Origin: Ditylenchus dipsaci
Lineage: Eukaryota; Nematoda; Chromadorea; Rhabditida; Anguinidae
Length of the DNA: 64,000 nucleotides
Reading direction: 5' to 3'
NCBI GenBank assembly: GCA_004194705.1
Contig: SADC01001321.1
Location: 62,001 to 126,000, forward strand
Within the stretch, counting starts at the first letter, position 1. Every line of letters starts with the position of its first letter. The position numbers and the translations under genes are program-made. The notes beneath the pieces are model-generated. The model ran no database searches, was not told the origin of the DNA, and was given only the letters and a program-made list of their open reading frames with translations. Shown one piece after another: positions 48,501 to 53,904 of this stretch.

Positions 48501-48802
48501 TGGAGATAGGTACGAATTACTTTCTCACACAGCCTGGTCAAAAATAGATATCAGTACTATCAAATTCATCATTTCTTCTCAGCATTTGTTTTTTAATTTT
48601 TCGAAAACATCGGCCATTCCTCGGCAAGTCGCCATAAACCAGCACCAAAATTGATCCTACCTAAAAACTCGGCAGGTGGACATTTGAGTATGAGTTGAGT
48701 GCCATTCAAAGCTCTTAGTTCAACTGGTTGGTTGGAGCCAGAGTTAGCAGTAGTGCCTTGAGCAGCCAGCAAGGATAGAAGAGGTAGAATAAGTAGGGAC
48801 AT
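11704..48802 (-). CDS. Ptp99A: Receptor-type tyrosine phosphatase, class R5-like (PTPRG/Ptp99A), 21 exons
   Basis: A membrane receptor that removes phosphate from phosphotyrosine. Exons in coding order: 48661-48802, 47497-47591, 39844-40036, 36142-36265, 35923-36092, 34578-34696, 34362-34530, 33413-33482, 32578-32726, 32253-32530, 30854-30986, 30035-30236, 29847-29980, 28655-28761, 13943-14122, 13618-13896, 13426-13568, 12854-12989, 12643-12798, 12524-12586, 11704-12081. Every junction is GT-AG and phase-consistent, giving 1139 codons and a stop. Order: signal peptide, Ig, four FN3, TM (about residues 590-612), D1 (about 660-965), rudimentary D2. D1 keeps KNRY, the WPD loop (863-865), [10 protein letters not shown] with Cys895 and Arg901, and VQTLDQY. 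The P-loop region and GYHRADEF at D2 resemble PTPRG/PTPRZ and insect Ptp99A; a LAR-type enzyme is less likely because D2 is degenerate. Extra small exons in long introns cannot be excluded. Confidence 0.85.
12331..12470. mobile_element. Palindromic MITE, GCCTTGGT family, in last phosphatase intron
   Basis: TTGAACTATACCCCCACATC and GATGTGGGG-like TGTGGGGTATAGTTCAA ends enclose TTGCCTTGGTAGCCCCTGTT and AATAGGGGGACCAAGGCAA. It accounts for about a third of the 442-nt intron. Confidence 0.7.
12643..14122 (-). CDS. Phosphatase exons 15-19: catalytic PTP domain D1
   Basis: Exons 13943-14122, 13618-13896, 13426-13568, 12854-12989 and 12643-12798. In order they give the pTyr loop [49 protein letters not shown], the WPD loop [11 protein letters not shown], the catalytic [10 protein letters not shown] (Cys codon ends exon 13426-13568) and the Q loop LVQTLDQY. 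All catalytic residues expected of an active enzyme are present, so D1 should dephosphorylate phosphotyrosine. Three of the four internal introns are only 46-55 nt; the other is 436 nt. Confidence 0.92.
14166..14585. mobile_element. Palindromic element with GGCCAGTTCGAAAC ends
   Basis: GGCCAGTTCGAAACGG at the left is mirrored by CGTTTCGAACTGGCC at the right, with a further duplicated AGTTCGAAAC unit at each end and long inner arms (AACAAAAGTTCTTATTT paired with AAATAAGAACTTTTGTTT-like sequence). GCAGGGTGA occurs on both outer flanks and may be a target duplication. Located in the giant phosphatase intron. Confidence 0.65.
14632..14841. mobile_element. TACCGTA-family MITE (copy 3)
   Basis: Ends TACCATATTTCCTTTAATAG and ATATTAGAGAAATACGGTA; interior shares GGGAGTTAAGAAA with copies 2, 7 and 11. 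Confidence 0.7.
15018..15235. mobile_element. Partial pogo-like MITE (TACAGTC family)
   Basis: TACAGTCCACTCTCGATATA at the left and CTCGATATAAGCACA at the right, with the family's CCTAGGGTCTGACAC. The right terminus is lost. Next to it, about 15330-15425, lies an inverted GCCTTGGTCCCCC/GGGGGAGCAAGGC pair. Confidence 0.55.
15541..15895 (-). pseudogene. hAT transposase C-terminal relic
   Basis: The minus strand reads [14 protein letters not shown] then [12 protein letters not shown], resembling the hAT dimerisation motif (SERVFSxAGxxxxxRRxxLxPxxAEMLLFLKxN). Upstream on the same strand is [18 protein letters not shown] with stops and frame changes. It looks like a decayed hAT transposase. The remaining text to 16.2 kb shows nothing else. 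Confidence 0.5.
16480..18571. mobile_element. Large foldback element with tandem-repeat ends and 8-bp target duplication
   Basis: The element is flanked by TGATGAAA at 16472-16479 and 18572-18579. Its ends start GGATATGGATTTTTTCTGG, inverted at the right. Each terminus is a run of degenerate TTTTTTGGTGCAAAT-type units, followed by an arm of about 400-500 bp that is inverted between the two sides (for example AAATTCAAATTTTATGGTCA on the left). The centre holds a second SINE-like repeat. No transposase. A related core with different terminal repeats occurs at 28994-29699. Confidence 0.75.
17036..17900 (+). repeat. tRNA-headed SINE-like repeat (copy 2), inside foldback
   Basis: It carries GGTTCGACTACC and the same body as 7432-7960 (TACAAGTTTAGTGTCAAAAT; AATGTAGCCCTGCTTCTTGG; ATGATTGCAATC). 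It lies between the two arms of the 16480-18571 foldback, so one is probably nested in the other. Confidence 0.5.
18769..19040. mobile_element. TACCGTA-family MITE (copy 4)
   Basis: Ends TACCGTAAATCTTCTAATTA and TAATTAGAAGATTTACGGTA are perfect inverted repeats enclosing AAGCCCATGGGCTT on both sides. Confidence 0.8.
19057..19301. mobile_element. TACCGTA-family MITE (copy 5)
   Basis: Ends TACCGTATTTTCTCTATTAG and CTACAGAAATACGGTA; interior shares the CGGTCGGGCATCCGAAAATC segment with the family consensus. Confidence 0.7.
19314..19582. mobile_element. pogo-like MITE (TACAGTC family)
   Basis: Starts TACAGTCAAACATCGATTTA and ends AGATCGATATTTGACTGTA; includes GTGTCGGATCCTAGGTGGGA like the 5872-6305 copy. 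19583-20330 shows only AT-rich sequence with a degenerate B-box-like GGATTCGAACC near 20130. Confidence 0.7.
20340..20578. repeat. Tandem TTCGAA-rich repeat
   Basis: Four to five imperfect units built from AACTTCGAATCGAACCGAAC plus GTTCGAAAATTTCGAACTCG. The motif is itself palindromic, so both strands look alike. No coding function is proposed. Confidence 0.75.
20597..21309 (-). pseudogene. MULE-type transposase fragment
   Basis: The minus strand gives [20 protein letters not shown], then [14 protein letters not shown] (exon from about 21121), then, after an apparent 47-nt GC-AG intron, [20 protein letters not shown] and [10 protein letters not shown]. This matches the MULE transposase C-terminal half (CFFHFxQAxYRKVQxLGL; FPxxLWNxYD; TNNxxEGWHN). 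MULEs are Mutator-like DNA transposons. The frame does not carry cleanly across the junction near 21175/21121 and no termini were located, so it is probably a dead fragment in the phosphatase intron. Confidence 0.7.
22169..22437. mobile_element. hAT-type palindromic MITE with 8-bp target duplication
   Basis: A 269-bp near-perfect palindrome, CAGTGTTCTCAATAGTCAGA ... its complement, flanked on both sides by CTAACGAG (22161-22168 and 22438-22445). The 8-bp duplication and CAG/CTG ends fit the hAT superfamily. Confidence 0.88.
23110..24005. repeat. Block of short tandem repeats in giant intron
   Basis: About 23140-23290 is a palindromic AGGACTATAGTCCTAT array. About 23360-23465 and 23940-24000 hold degenerate AGGTGGTGTTACTCAGGTG-type units. 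About 23480-23580 holds AACTCGATACACCGACTCG-type units. There is no gene. Confidence 0.6.
24850..25066. mobile_element. Probable hAT-type MITE with GCATATGCTC motifs
   Basis: TAGAGTTGTGAAAATGCTCG and CGAGCATATGCTCGTTTCAC plus AACCCTA form inverted ends. The flanking octamers GTAGGGCC and CTAGGACC agree at 6 of 8 positions, compatible with an aged duplication. Confidence 0.5.
25347..26961. mobile_element. PIF/Harbinger-like element with TAA duplication
   Basis: Inverted ends start TGGGATGCCCCAATG and TGGGATGCCCCCATG (minus strand at right), followed on both sides by CCGTGTCCGTGTCCG-type repeats. TAA flanks both sides (25344-25346, 26962-26964), the 3-bp duplication typical of PIF/Harbinger. 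It carries a MADF protein gene, but I found no DDE transposase. Confidence 0.75.
26275..26723 (-). CDS. MADF-domain protein encoded by the Harbinger-like element
   Basis: Two exons (26570-26723 and 26275-26510, 59-nt intron) join in phase into a complete 129-residue ORF. MADF is a Myb/SANT-like DNA-binding fold. The sequence shows the N-terminal [29 protein letters not shown], and the signature [16 protein letters not shown] plus [17 protein letters not shown]/Harbinger elements usually encode such a Myb/MADF partner beside the transposase to bring it to the TIRs. This one sits inside the element's inverted ends, so I infer that role rather than a host regulator. A further open minus stretch (about 26070-26275) follows the stop. 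No frame breaks were seen, unlike the other transposon genes here. Confidence 0.75.
27406..27478. mobile_element. Minimal TACAGTC-family MITE (73 bp)
   Basis: TACAGTCAATCTTCGATAAA and TATATCAAGCGTTGACTGTA surround CGGCACTTTCATCCGGCCGC. It is the shortest copy of the family seen. The neighbouring 26965-28300 is richer in GC and lacks repeats, but shows no supportable exon. Confidence 0.7.
28655..30236 (-). CDS. Phosphatase exons 12-14: transmembrane and juxtamembrane segment
   Basis: Exon 30035-30236 encodes a Cys/Ser-rich stalk, then [18 protein letters not shown] and a short basic stop-transfer (FLKR). Exon 29847-29980 is basic, then His/Gln-rich ([16 protein letters not shown]). Exon 28655-28761 ([18 protein letters not shown], then GYRIQFQ) is the N-terminal helix of the PTP domain. 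It is stranded 14.5 kb from the next coding exon, yet phase 0 continues exactly into [11 protein letters not shown] at 14122. Confidence 0.85.
28994..29699. mobile_element. Foldback element with ACTGCAGGAAATCAG-type terminal tandem repeats
   Basis: CACACACCAAAATACTG and CAGTATTTTGGTGTGTG are the ends. Each terminus has three to five units of TTTACTGCAGGAAATCAG or its complement, then long inverted arms (GGTTTACTAAAGG; CACTCTGGGGTGGGATTCTG) meeting near 29310. The subterminal core is shared with 16480-18571 and partly with 54390-54660 and 59290-59615, but the terminal repeats differ. Confidence 0.75.
30290..30440. mobile_element. Palindromic MITE, GCCTTGGT family
   Basis: TTTTTCTCGAAAAATGCCTT and AGGCATTTTTCGAGAAAA face each other around CATGGTTATGTTAG. 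It lies just upstream of the TM exon, in the 617-nt intron. Confidence 0.65.
30484..30837. mobile_element. pogo-like MITE (TACAGTC family)
   Basis: Ends TACAGTCACCTTAAG and AATCGAGGTTTGACTGTA, with the inner pair GTTCGTTCCCACCTAGGG and CCTAGGTGTGAAAGAAC. Fills most of the rest of this phosphatase intron. Confidence 0.7.
30854..36265 (-). CDS. Phosphatase exons 4-11: four fibronectin type III domains
   Basis: FN3-1 spans exons 36142-36265 and 35923-36092 (starts [32 protein letters not shown]). FN3-2 spans 34578-34696 and 34362-34530 ([23 protein letters not shown]). FN3-3 spans 33413-33482, 32578-32726 and the start of 32253-32530 ([30 protein letters not shown]). FN3-4 spans the rest of that exon and 30854-30986 ([30 protein letters not shown]). 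Each shows the FN3 Trp, the Tyr of the G/A.N.xG motif region and Pro-rich linkers. FN3 domains are usually split by one intron, as here. The domains bind extracellular ligands in this receptor class; no ligand can be inferred. Confidence 0.85.
31455..32108. mobile_element. GCCTTGGT-family long palindrome
   Basis: AAAACTCGGTGTTTTTTGCC at the left and AAAAAAAACTGAGTTTTGG at the right enclose GCCTTGG...CCAAGGC, CTAACATACGCTGGCC and long arms (AGCTTTCCAGCAAGCTGTTG paired with a related complement). Lies in the intron between two FN3 exons. Confidence 0.6.
33538..34212. mobile_element. pogo-like MITE (TACAGTC family) containing a nested TACCGTA MITE
   Basis: Outer ends TACAGTCGAATCTCGATATA and TATATCGAGAGTCAACTGTA. 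At 33762-34009 it is interrupted by a TACCGTA-family element (copy 6), with ends TACCGTATTTCCTCTAATAG and ATTAGAGGAAATACGGTA. The nesting dates the inner insertion as younger. Confidence 0.8.
34832..35509. mobile_element. pogo-like MITE with nested palindrome
   Basis: Ends TACAGTCGACCCTATACC and ACGAGGGTTGACGGTA. An inner palindrome near 34920-35150 (GGCACTTGTTTACTT ... AAGTAAACAAGTGCC) interrupts the left arm. Confidence 0.65.
36540..36770. mobile_element. TACCGTA-family MITE (copy 7, right end decayed)
   Basis: TACCGTATTTCCTCTAATGA and the interior GGGTGCTCAACCAAAATCTA are typical; the right terminus is not recognisable. Confidence 0.6.
36786..37276. mobile_element. MITE with GGTCGAAACTGAAATATGCC ends
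   Basis: GGTCGAAACTGAAATATGCC and GGCATTTTTCAGTTTCGACC are inverted ends; inside, ACTATCAGGTAGCCCTGCTA faces AGCCCTGCGA-type sequence on the other arm. A further small palindrome (GAGGCCTCGA ... TCGAGGCCTC type) lies at about 36840-36950. An internal segment is shared with 53530-54010. Confidence 0.6.
38251..38587. mobile_element. hAT-type element with ATAACCTG duplication
   Basis: Flanked by ATAACCTG at 38243-38250 and 38588-38595; imperfect ends TAGGGCTGTTGG and TAGAGATGTCGG (minus). The interior has a CTAACATACGCTGGC segment. No coding capacity. Confidence 0.75.
39525..39769. mobile_element. TACCGTA-family MITE (copy 8)
   Basis: Ends ACCGTATTTTCTCTATAAAA and AATAATAGAGAAAATACGGTA; interior CTCAACCAAAATCTGAAAAG. 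It lies about 75 nt from the donor of the third (Ig) exon. Confidence 0.75.
39844..48802 (-). CDS. Phosphatase exons 1-3: signal peptide and Ig-like domain
   Basis: Exon 1 (48661-48802) begins with ATG and encodes a hydrophobic leader, [16 protein letters not shown], then the Ig B-strand ending LILKCP. Exon 2 (47497-47591) gives the core strand [13 protein letters not shown]. Exon 3 (39844-40036) gives the F strand DSGVYKC, closing the expected Cys-Cys pair. Exon 3 ends with an oddly hydrophobic stretch ([11 protein letters not shown]) before the first FN3 domain; an earlier donor is possible, but phase fits the GTTAAC donor. The intron 40037-47496 is 7.5 kb of repeats. Confidence 0.75.
40290..40677. 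mobile_element. tRNA-headed hairpin element (copy 2, near-perfect)
   Basis: A near-perfect 390-bp palindrome. The left arm contains an A-box-like CCATGGCGCAGTGCGAAAG and the B-box GGTTCAAACCC; the right arm holds the same tRNA-like block inverted. Poly-G and poly-C runs sit next to the ends (TTAAAGGGGG / CCCCCTTTAAA). The apical part pairs TTTAGAGGTAATT with AATTACCTCTAAA. Confidence 0.75.
40674..40872. mobile_element. Palindromic MITE, AAGGACCAT family (variant)
   Basis: AAAGGACCATGGTTTTTGCG and CGCAAAAACCATGGTCCTT ends; core TTCTCTTTCGTCT ... GAAAGAGTACAGTGAGAGAC shared with 46226-46424 and 53705-53904. It abuts the tRNA-headed hairpin directly. Confidence 0.75.
42101..42326. mobile_element. 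TACCGTA-family MITE (copy 9)
   Basis: Ends TACCGTAAAACGTCTGATAG and CTATTAGAGGTTTTACAGTA; an inner pair ATTTTATAGC/GCTACAAAATG resembles copy 6. Confidence 0.7.
42356..42845. mobile_element. TACCGTA-family MITE (copy 10) with nested poly-C/G foldback
   Basis: Outer ends TACCGTATAACCTCTATTAA and TTTAATAAAGGTTATACGGTA. A GGCGCTACTATAGAATAC-ended foldback (42404-42640) is inserted near the left end; the disrupted arm CTACAGTTAAC is found complete at the right (GTTAACTGTAG). Confidence 0.8.
43699..44056. mobile_element. Poly-C/G foldback element (GGCGCTACT family)
   Basis: GGCGCTACTCGGTTATACCC plus a C run, and a G run plus TATTACCGAGTAGCG, are the ends; CGGTTATACCCC occurs again internally. 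No ORF of note. Confidence 0.65.
44218..44423. mobile_element. GGCGCTACT-family foldback (divergent copy)
   Basis: GACGCTACTAAAATATAACC and GTATATTCCAGTAGCGCC ends, with CCTAAGCCTAATTCC inside. Confidence 0.5.
45349..46143. mobile_element. hAT-type element (795 bp) with GATATAGC duplication
   Basis: Flanked by GATATAGC at 45341-45348 and 46144-46151. The ends TAGGGTTGCTGAATGGACAT and ATTTCAGCAACCCTA are inverted, with GTCCGGACATATGTCC motifs repeated inside each end. The interior (45550-45700) holds CCCAAACCACCTAGAAGCTA-type minisatellite. There is no transposase. Confidence 0.88.
46226..46424. mobile_element. Palindromic MITE, AAGGACCAT family (copy 1)
   Basis: AAAGGACCATAGCCGTCGCC and GACGGCTATAGTCCTT ends; ACAACGAGAATTT is mirrored by AAATTCTCGTTGT. 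Nearly identical to 53705-53904. Confidence 0.85.
46541..46805. mobile_element. TACCGTA-family MITE (copy 11)
   Basis: Ends TACCGTATTTTCTCTATTAA and TTTAATAGAGAAAATACGGTA-type repeat; palindromic GCCCCGGGGCG just inside the left end, and GAGAGGGGGCGTTTATT repeats inside the right. Confidence 0.85.
46966..47109. mobile_element. Small hAT-type MITE with CAGGGTTCGCAGATG ends
   Basis: CAGGGTTCGCAGATGTCC and ACATCTGCGAACCCTG flank CCTGATTT repeats. CAATTGA lies on both outer sides, a possible duplication. Confidence 0.6.
48090..48505. mobile_element. GCCTTGGT-family palindrome
   Basis: TTTTTTGCCTTGGTCCCCC at the left and GGGGACCAAAGCAAAAAAG at the right, with internal duplicated CCTAACATACGCTG blocks and another GCCTTGACACCC. 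It lies in the first phosphatase intron. Confidence 0.6.
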
Positions 48803-51363
48803 TGAGCAAGTGGACTATGGCAGCAGCCTTGGCTGACATCCGACCATTTTAGTGTGGCAGGTATGGCAGGAACAATAGAAAAGGGACTGCAAGGATAATT
48901 ATTTAAATGAACTGGACATCATCATCATTAACAATAACACTGGCTGTTCCCCCCCCCCTCATTCAGTAGCTCAATTACTACTACTTGCTTGGTGCGCAAA
49001 ATGACGGATTAATTAGAGGAAGTTCAGCCCTTTTTATTTTTTGTGCAAGAAAAAGTGTGGGATAACAAATTAAAAATTTAGTGGCTGAAATTAGTATAGT
49101 TTTTTGAGAATGGAAAACAAGATGAGCAGTATTCAATGGGATGCATGAATATTGGAGTAAATATTGGTGGAATTATTTAGGTTGTACAAAAAAGCTGCAA
49201 AAACATGAAATTTTTGGAGATAGGATATTTGCTCACAGGCACACTGGCTGGCAGAAACAATCAGCGATTTAGATAATTTGTTGGATTTTTTAATCAGCAT
49301 AGTAGCCAGCGAAAAATTCGATTTAATGCCCCCTATGACCAGTCCCAAGTGGAGCCGTTAAACTGAGTATAGTGCTCACGGGAATGGTTGATAAATCACT
49401 GGAGTGTTAGATCACTGCTTCAGACAAGTTCACGGGTCAAAAATGGGCCAAAGCGGGGATCTAGATTTAGTCTGGTTTTTTTTGAGACTACTTAATAAAA
49501 ACGTTTTTACCGTTTGATAGCTAAAATATCAAAATTTAAAATGATATTTTTTGGGTCGTGGTTTAAAAAATATGTAAAGCTACGGGTCGGTTTTATGGTG
49601 AAAAAACATCTTTTTTAAAAACCTGTGTTGTTTCGGGACGCAACCAACTCGTCAACGGCTAGACTCGCCAGCGAAAAATTCAATTTAACGCCCCCCCCAT
49701 GTCCGGTCCCAAGTGGGGCCGTAAAATCGAGTTTTTCTTCTTTGTTGTTCTTTGTTAGCGAGTTTCGCCGTCGCCGAGTTATGGCGTTGGCGAGTCGGTT
49801 GCGCCCCGTTTTTTCACCTAAAAGCTAGCTTGTAGAAATCATGCTTTCAAATTATGATTTTAGGTGAAATTTCGCCGACTGAATGCGAAAAAAAATATTT
49901 GGCTGCCTATTAGCTAGTTCAACAACAAATATTTAACAAATACATTATTTTTAAATAAATAATACTTTTTTGTTAATAATAGCTGTGAAAACAACAAAAA
50001 AATAGTTTTTAGCAATTATTTGGTCCAAGAACTTGTCTTGACTCAAAAATTCAATTCTATTTCACTGTAATTATTTGTGTGAGAACTATGAGCAAGCACA
50101 TCTCTATAGCAACTTTGTCCATACAAGTGAAATTATTCAAGAAAAAAAGCGTAAAGTAAACTACAATAATGAAAATACAATACCTAGCAAATAAAAAAGC
50201 ATTAATATATACTAATAACACATAAAACAACAATTTTTTGCTGTATCCAAAACACACAAAACAAAAGAATTCCACAGAATGTCTAAATCCACTAGCCGCT
50301 GGTCAAAAGTCAGCCCAATTCCTTAGCCAAAAGAGTGGACAGGAAATTGGAATTAATGTAACAAGGGCTAAACAACCCAGCAATTCTGCAAAATTGCATC
50401 TTAAACTGCCGAAATCCTTTTTAAGTCCGCCTCTAAGACCACCACCACAAAGGGCTGGACAAGTGAGAAATAAATTGTGTTGGAAGGGGAGTGTAAGTAG
50501 GGGCGTGCTCCATAAATACAAACACAAGAACAAGAAGAGTAGGCAAGGGCATGCTCTAAAATGGCCAGCTACCTCTCCAGGTGGCTAGACATAGGTAATT
50601 GTGTATATTTGGTTTTCAAATTTTTTGGTTGGGTTTAAATTTGAAAGAAAAAGATCAGTCACAAGATTTTAAATTTTAGTAAAATGGTAAAATTCAATAT
50701 TAGGTTGATCCAAAAGTTGTGAGACTGAAGTCTGAGCCTGGTTTTTCTATTTTAAATACTTTTTAGAGCCTATAGTCTGGTTTTAAAATCTTAGGAATCT
50801 GGTATCTGGGTTTAGGGCAGCCTTGGCATGTCCTGATTTTTAGAGTTACCGTATTTCCTCTAATAGAGCCCCTCTTGCTTTTCGACTAGAACTTCAGAGT
50901 TAGGATTTACAATTTCATGATTTTCGGGAATCCGAAAAATAAAGCCCCGGGGCTCTATTGGAGGAAATATGGTAGCACCTTTTTTAATATTCTCAAAACA
51001 ACCTAGCTACTTTTCGCTCTCATCTAGTAAAGCAGGTGACAGGAGGCAATTTTTTGTGAAAAAACCCGGAAATAAAACCGATACTAGACAAACACATTGA
51101 ATGCATTTTTCTTCAATTAAAACAATGGCTGATTTCGAACGCGGCCATTCGCCGAAAAAGTCAGTGCACACACCAGTCCTGGTCTAAAATATGGAGCCTG
51201 ACCAGCAAATTTCTTCCTCTTTCCCAACATGTCAAGATTTCATGTAGCAGGGCTGTCTTGCAAAGTCCGGTTTTTTCCGTCATGACTCATGAGTATAAAA
51301 AGCGTCCGGTCTAACTCTGCCTCGGGCCAACCCTAGCAGAGGTTTGCCTACATACACCTAAGT
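48803..51363. other. Spacer upstream of the receptor phosphatase
   Basis: This should hold the phosphatase promoter and 5' UTR, but no core element is convincing. It contains a 65-bp direct repeat (49310-49375 and 49668-49735, sharing CCAGCGAAAAATTC and CCCAAGTGG) and a TACCGTA MITE (copy 12, 50847-50974, ends TACCGTATTTCCTCTAATAG / GGAGGAAATATGGTA). No supported gene. The stretch 50240-50590 is open and basic on the plus strand but resembles nothing I recognise. Confidence 0.5.
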
Positions 51364-52431
51364 CAGGGCTGCCATATTTTTTTCCGAAAATCAGACAAAA
51401 ATCGGAAAAAATCAGATTTTGGGGCAAAAAATCAGACACAAATTCATTTTCAGCTAATAAAACCCCAGAAATTGCCTGATAGTTGCTTTAAATCAAACCG
51501 CATCATCTTTATTCTTGCCAACTTGATCAAACAACCGCAAACAACAAACTATGAGCACTGTTAACAATTCTGAAACTACTCGTATTTCTCTTGGCCACAA
51601 ATTTGATCACGGAGCGCACTGTTTTTCATCAGAAGGTGGAACATATCGGGGCAGGCAAGGTCGAAAATTACGCGAACTTGGAGAAGAGCTTTGACTGTTT
51701 CTGGCTCAAGAGAATTCCTATCCTTGGTCCACTGAGCGCCGCACAAGGAGAAAACACGTTCAACGAAGGCATTTGCAACTTGGATGGACATTACTATGCT
51801 TATCTGAAATATGCTTAACATGTATTTGTATGGTCCTTTAAATTAGAAATACTTACCACTTTGAAGAGATTTGGAAGAGTGTCATTCCCCTGGAATATCT
51901 TCATCCACTTTTCTTCGGCTGAATCCTTGGCGAATATCTCGTCTGGAATGCATTGGAGCAGGTGATTGAGCTCGGATACCTCATTGAACAGCGCATCATC
52001 CTCGGCAATTTCTGGAGCAATTTGGATGGTCAATTCCACAACAGCATCGTAGTTGACTTCTTTCTCAGCGAGCATTATAAAGGACATACTTGTAGGAATT
52101 GACTCGGAGCGGAACCATTTCTCAACGTATTCAAGCACCGTGGCATAGAACTCCTAGAAGAACGTAAAACAGGATTCACTCCAGTATTACCAATTAACTC
52201 TCACATCAAAGGATCTTCCTAGCTTGTTGGCTAGCTGAAAATACAGAATATAGCTTCAATAAAGCGAGAAAAATAGAAGTAAAAGTAGTTAACAAGTCAG
52301 AATTCTTAATTGCCGTATGAAATATTCGAGTTAAACCAGTACAAGCGTAAAAATAAAAAAAATCAGACTAATCAGACGGGTGATTTGAAAATCAGCACAT
52401 TTCTGAGAAATCAGCACATATGGCAGCCCTG
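51364..52431. mobile_element. hAT element with ACCTAAGT duplication
   Basis: Flanked by ACCTAAGT at 51356-51363 and 52432-52439. The ends are CAGGGCTGCCATAT and ATATGGCAGCCCTG, followed by AAATCAGAC-type repeats. It is 1068 bp and carries transposase exons on the minus strand, too short for a full hAT protein. Confidence 0.9.
51576..52234 (-). CDS. Truncated hAT transposase (dimerisation domain)
   Basis: Candidate exons are 52205-52234, 51857-52153 and 51576-51803, all with GT-AG edges. The first two give LANKLGRSFD and FYATVLEYVEKWFRSESI. The last gives VANAFVERVFSLCGAQWTKD, then RNSLEPETVKALLQVRV, the C-terminal hAT dimerisation motif (SERVFSxxGxxxTKxRNxLxPETVxALL). The zinc finger and most of the RNase-H-like catalytic core are missing. 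The element is therefore internally deleted, but its terminal third is still open. Confidence 0.7.
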
Positions 52432-53254
52432 ACCTAAGTCCATCTGCAGAAAGGATCACCAGTTTCTGCTGATCCCATCCAACCATTAATTAGTGGCTTT
52501 ATAGAAAGGAAACAGTAATGAAAATCCAATAAAGACACTTCTCTCTATTATCCAATCAAAAATGGGAGTATTCGGCATTATGGTACTTGGTAGCCTGGAT
52601 GACCAGGTGCAGCAGTAGCAGCAGGGTAATTGGCTAGTGTTCACAAAAAAGATTGATTGAGAGCAGCAGCATTGTGGTTTGGCCGACCCACAAGTATGAC
52701 TGCCTGGACCACCACCACCAATATGGGGTGGAGGGCGGGAAAGAATGAAACTAGCCATTATTTTTGTTGCCTGGGTATTAAACATATGTTCTCCTGGTCC
52801 AGTCATTGGTTTGTAGCAGTGGAAGCGATGGCTCTCCAATTTCCATCATGTTTCTGGTGGTTTTTTTAAAAGAGCAGTAGGAATAAGCATAGTCAACCAG
52901 ATGATAAAAACAAAAATTATAATTTGACGGAGGAAGCTTTTGTTGCAAAGCGATGACTCTGCATTTGCTTTGACCTTTTTTAGTCAACTGTGAATGGTGT
53001 TTAAACGTTTTTTAAGTAATTTTTATACGCTAGAAACGATAAAAAAAGTTGTTTCCCAACGTTTTTTTTACCAAAAAATTAGGGTTTCAAAAATTCTTTG
53101 GTAACCATAAGTTGACCAGTTGCCTTGGTCCCCCAAGCTAAATAAATCAAAAGGGTACCTGGATATCCTTAAAATACCAAAAAGATGGGATTTGAACATG
53201 GTTTTGTTAGCTGGGGCATACCGCATAAAGAAACTCTGGTATGCATATTGTTTT

Positions 53255-53470
53255 TATGCATCCAGAGTCACTTTCGAGTGATTTGCGTCTAAGGTATGTG
53301 GGTGTGCGCATCTCAACTCCAAGCCCCCTCCATGCATCCAGAGTCCCTTCCGAGTGATTTGCGTCTAAGGTATGTGGGTGTGCGCATCTCAACTCCAAGC
53401 CCCCTCCATGCATCCAGAGTCCCTTCCGAGTGATTTGCGTCTAAGGTATGTGGGTGTGCGCATCTCAACG
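53255..53470. repeat. Tandem array of about 75-bp units (three copies)
   Basis: Each unit reads GCATCCAGAGTC then CGAGTGATTTGCGTCTAAGG, GTGGGTGTGCGCATCTCAAC and AAGCCCCCTCC. A single inverted relative lies at 16240-16360, and a diverged one at 54056-54180. Confidence 0.85.
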
Positions 53471-53704
53471 AAGAGGCGAAATTGCGCGCCGGAAAATTGC
53501 GCGCCAACTTTTTTCTTTTAGTCAAAGAGGCAAAAATTTAAATAATTCATTGAAAAGAGATGATACTATCAGGTAGCCCACGATTCTAATTTCTTGTAAG
53601 GTATCTTTTGTGGAAAAACATGCTCTCAAAATATGGCACGAAAAACTAGAAGTATGAAGCAAATCAGAAAATCATCACTTTTTTCTGATTTGTTTCATTT
53701 TTTT

Positions 53705-53904
53705 TAAAGGACCATAGCCGTCGCCGACAACGAGAATTTCAAATGTTTGAATTTGCGCGGGACAGTTCTCTTTCGTCTTTCATTGTACTCTTTTGAGTCA
53801 TTCGAAGCAAGTCAAAAGAGTACAGTGAGAGACGAAAGAGAACTGTCCCGCGTGAATTTAAACATTTAAAATTCTCGTTGTCGGTGACGGCTATGGTCCT
53901 TCAA
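53705..53904. mobile_element. Palindromic MITE, AAGGACCAT family (copy 2)
   Basis: Ends AAAGGACCATAGCCGTCGCC and GACGGCTATGGTCCTT. Its arms match 46226-46424 almost base for base, arguing for recent spread. Confidence 0.85.

Noticed and set aside
50238..50588. 116-residue basic open frame in the spacer upstream of the phosphatase
   Set aside because: No recognisable domain, start context or splice partners; not distinguishable from chance.
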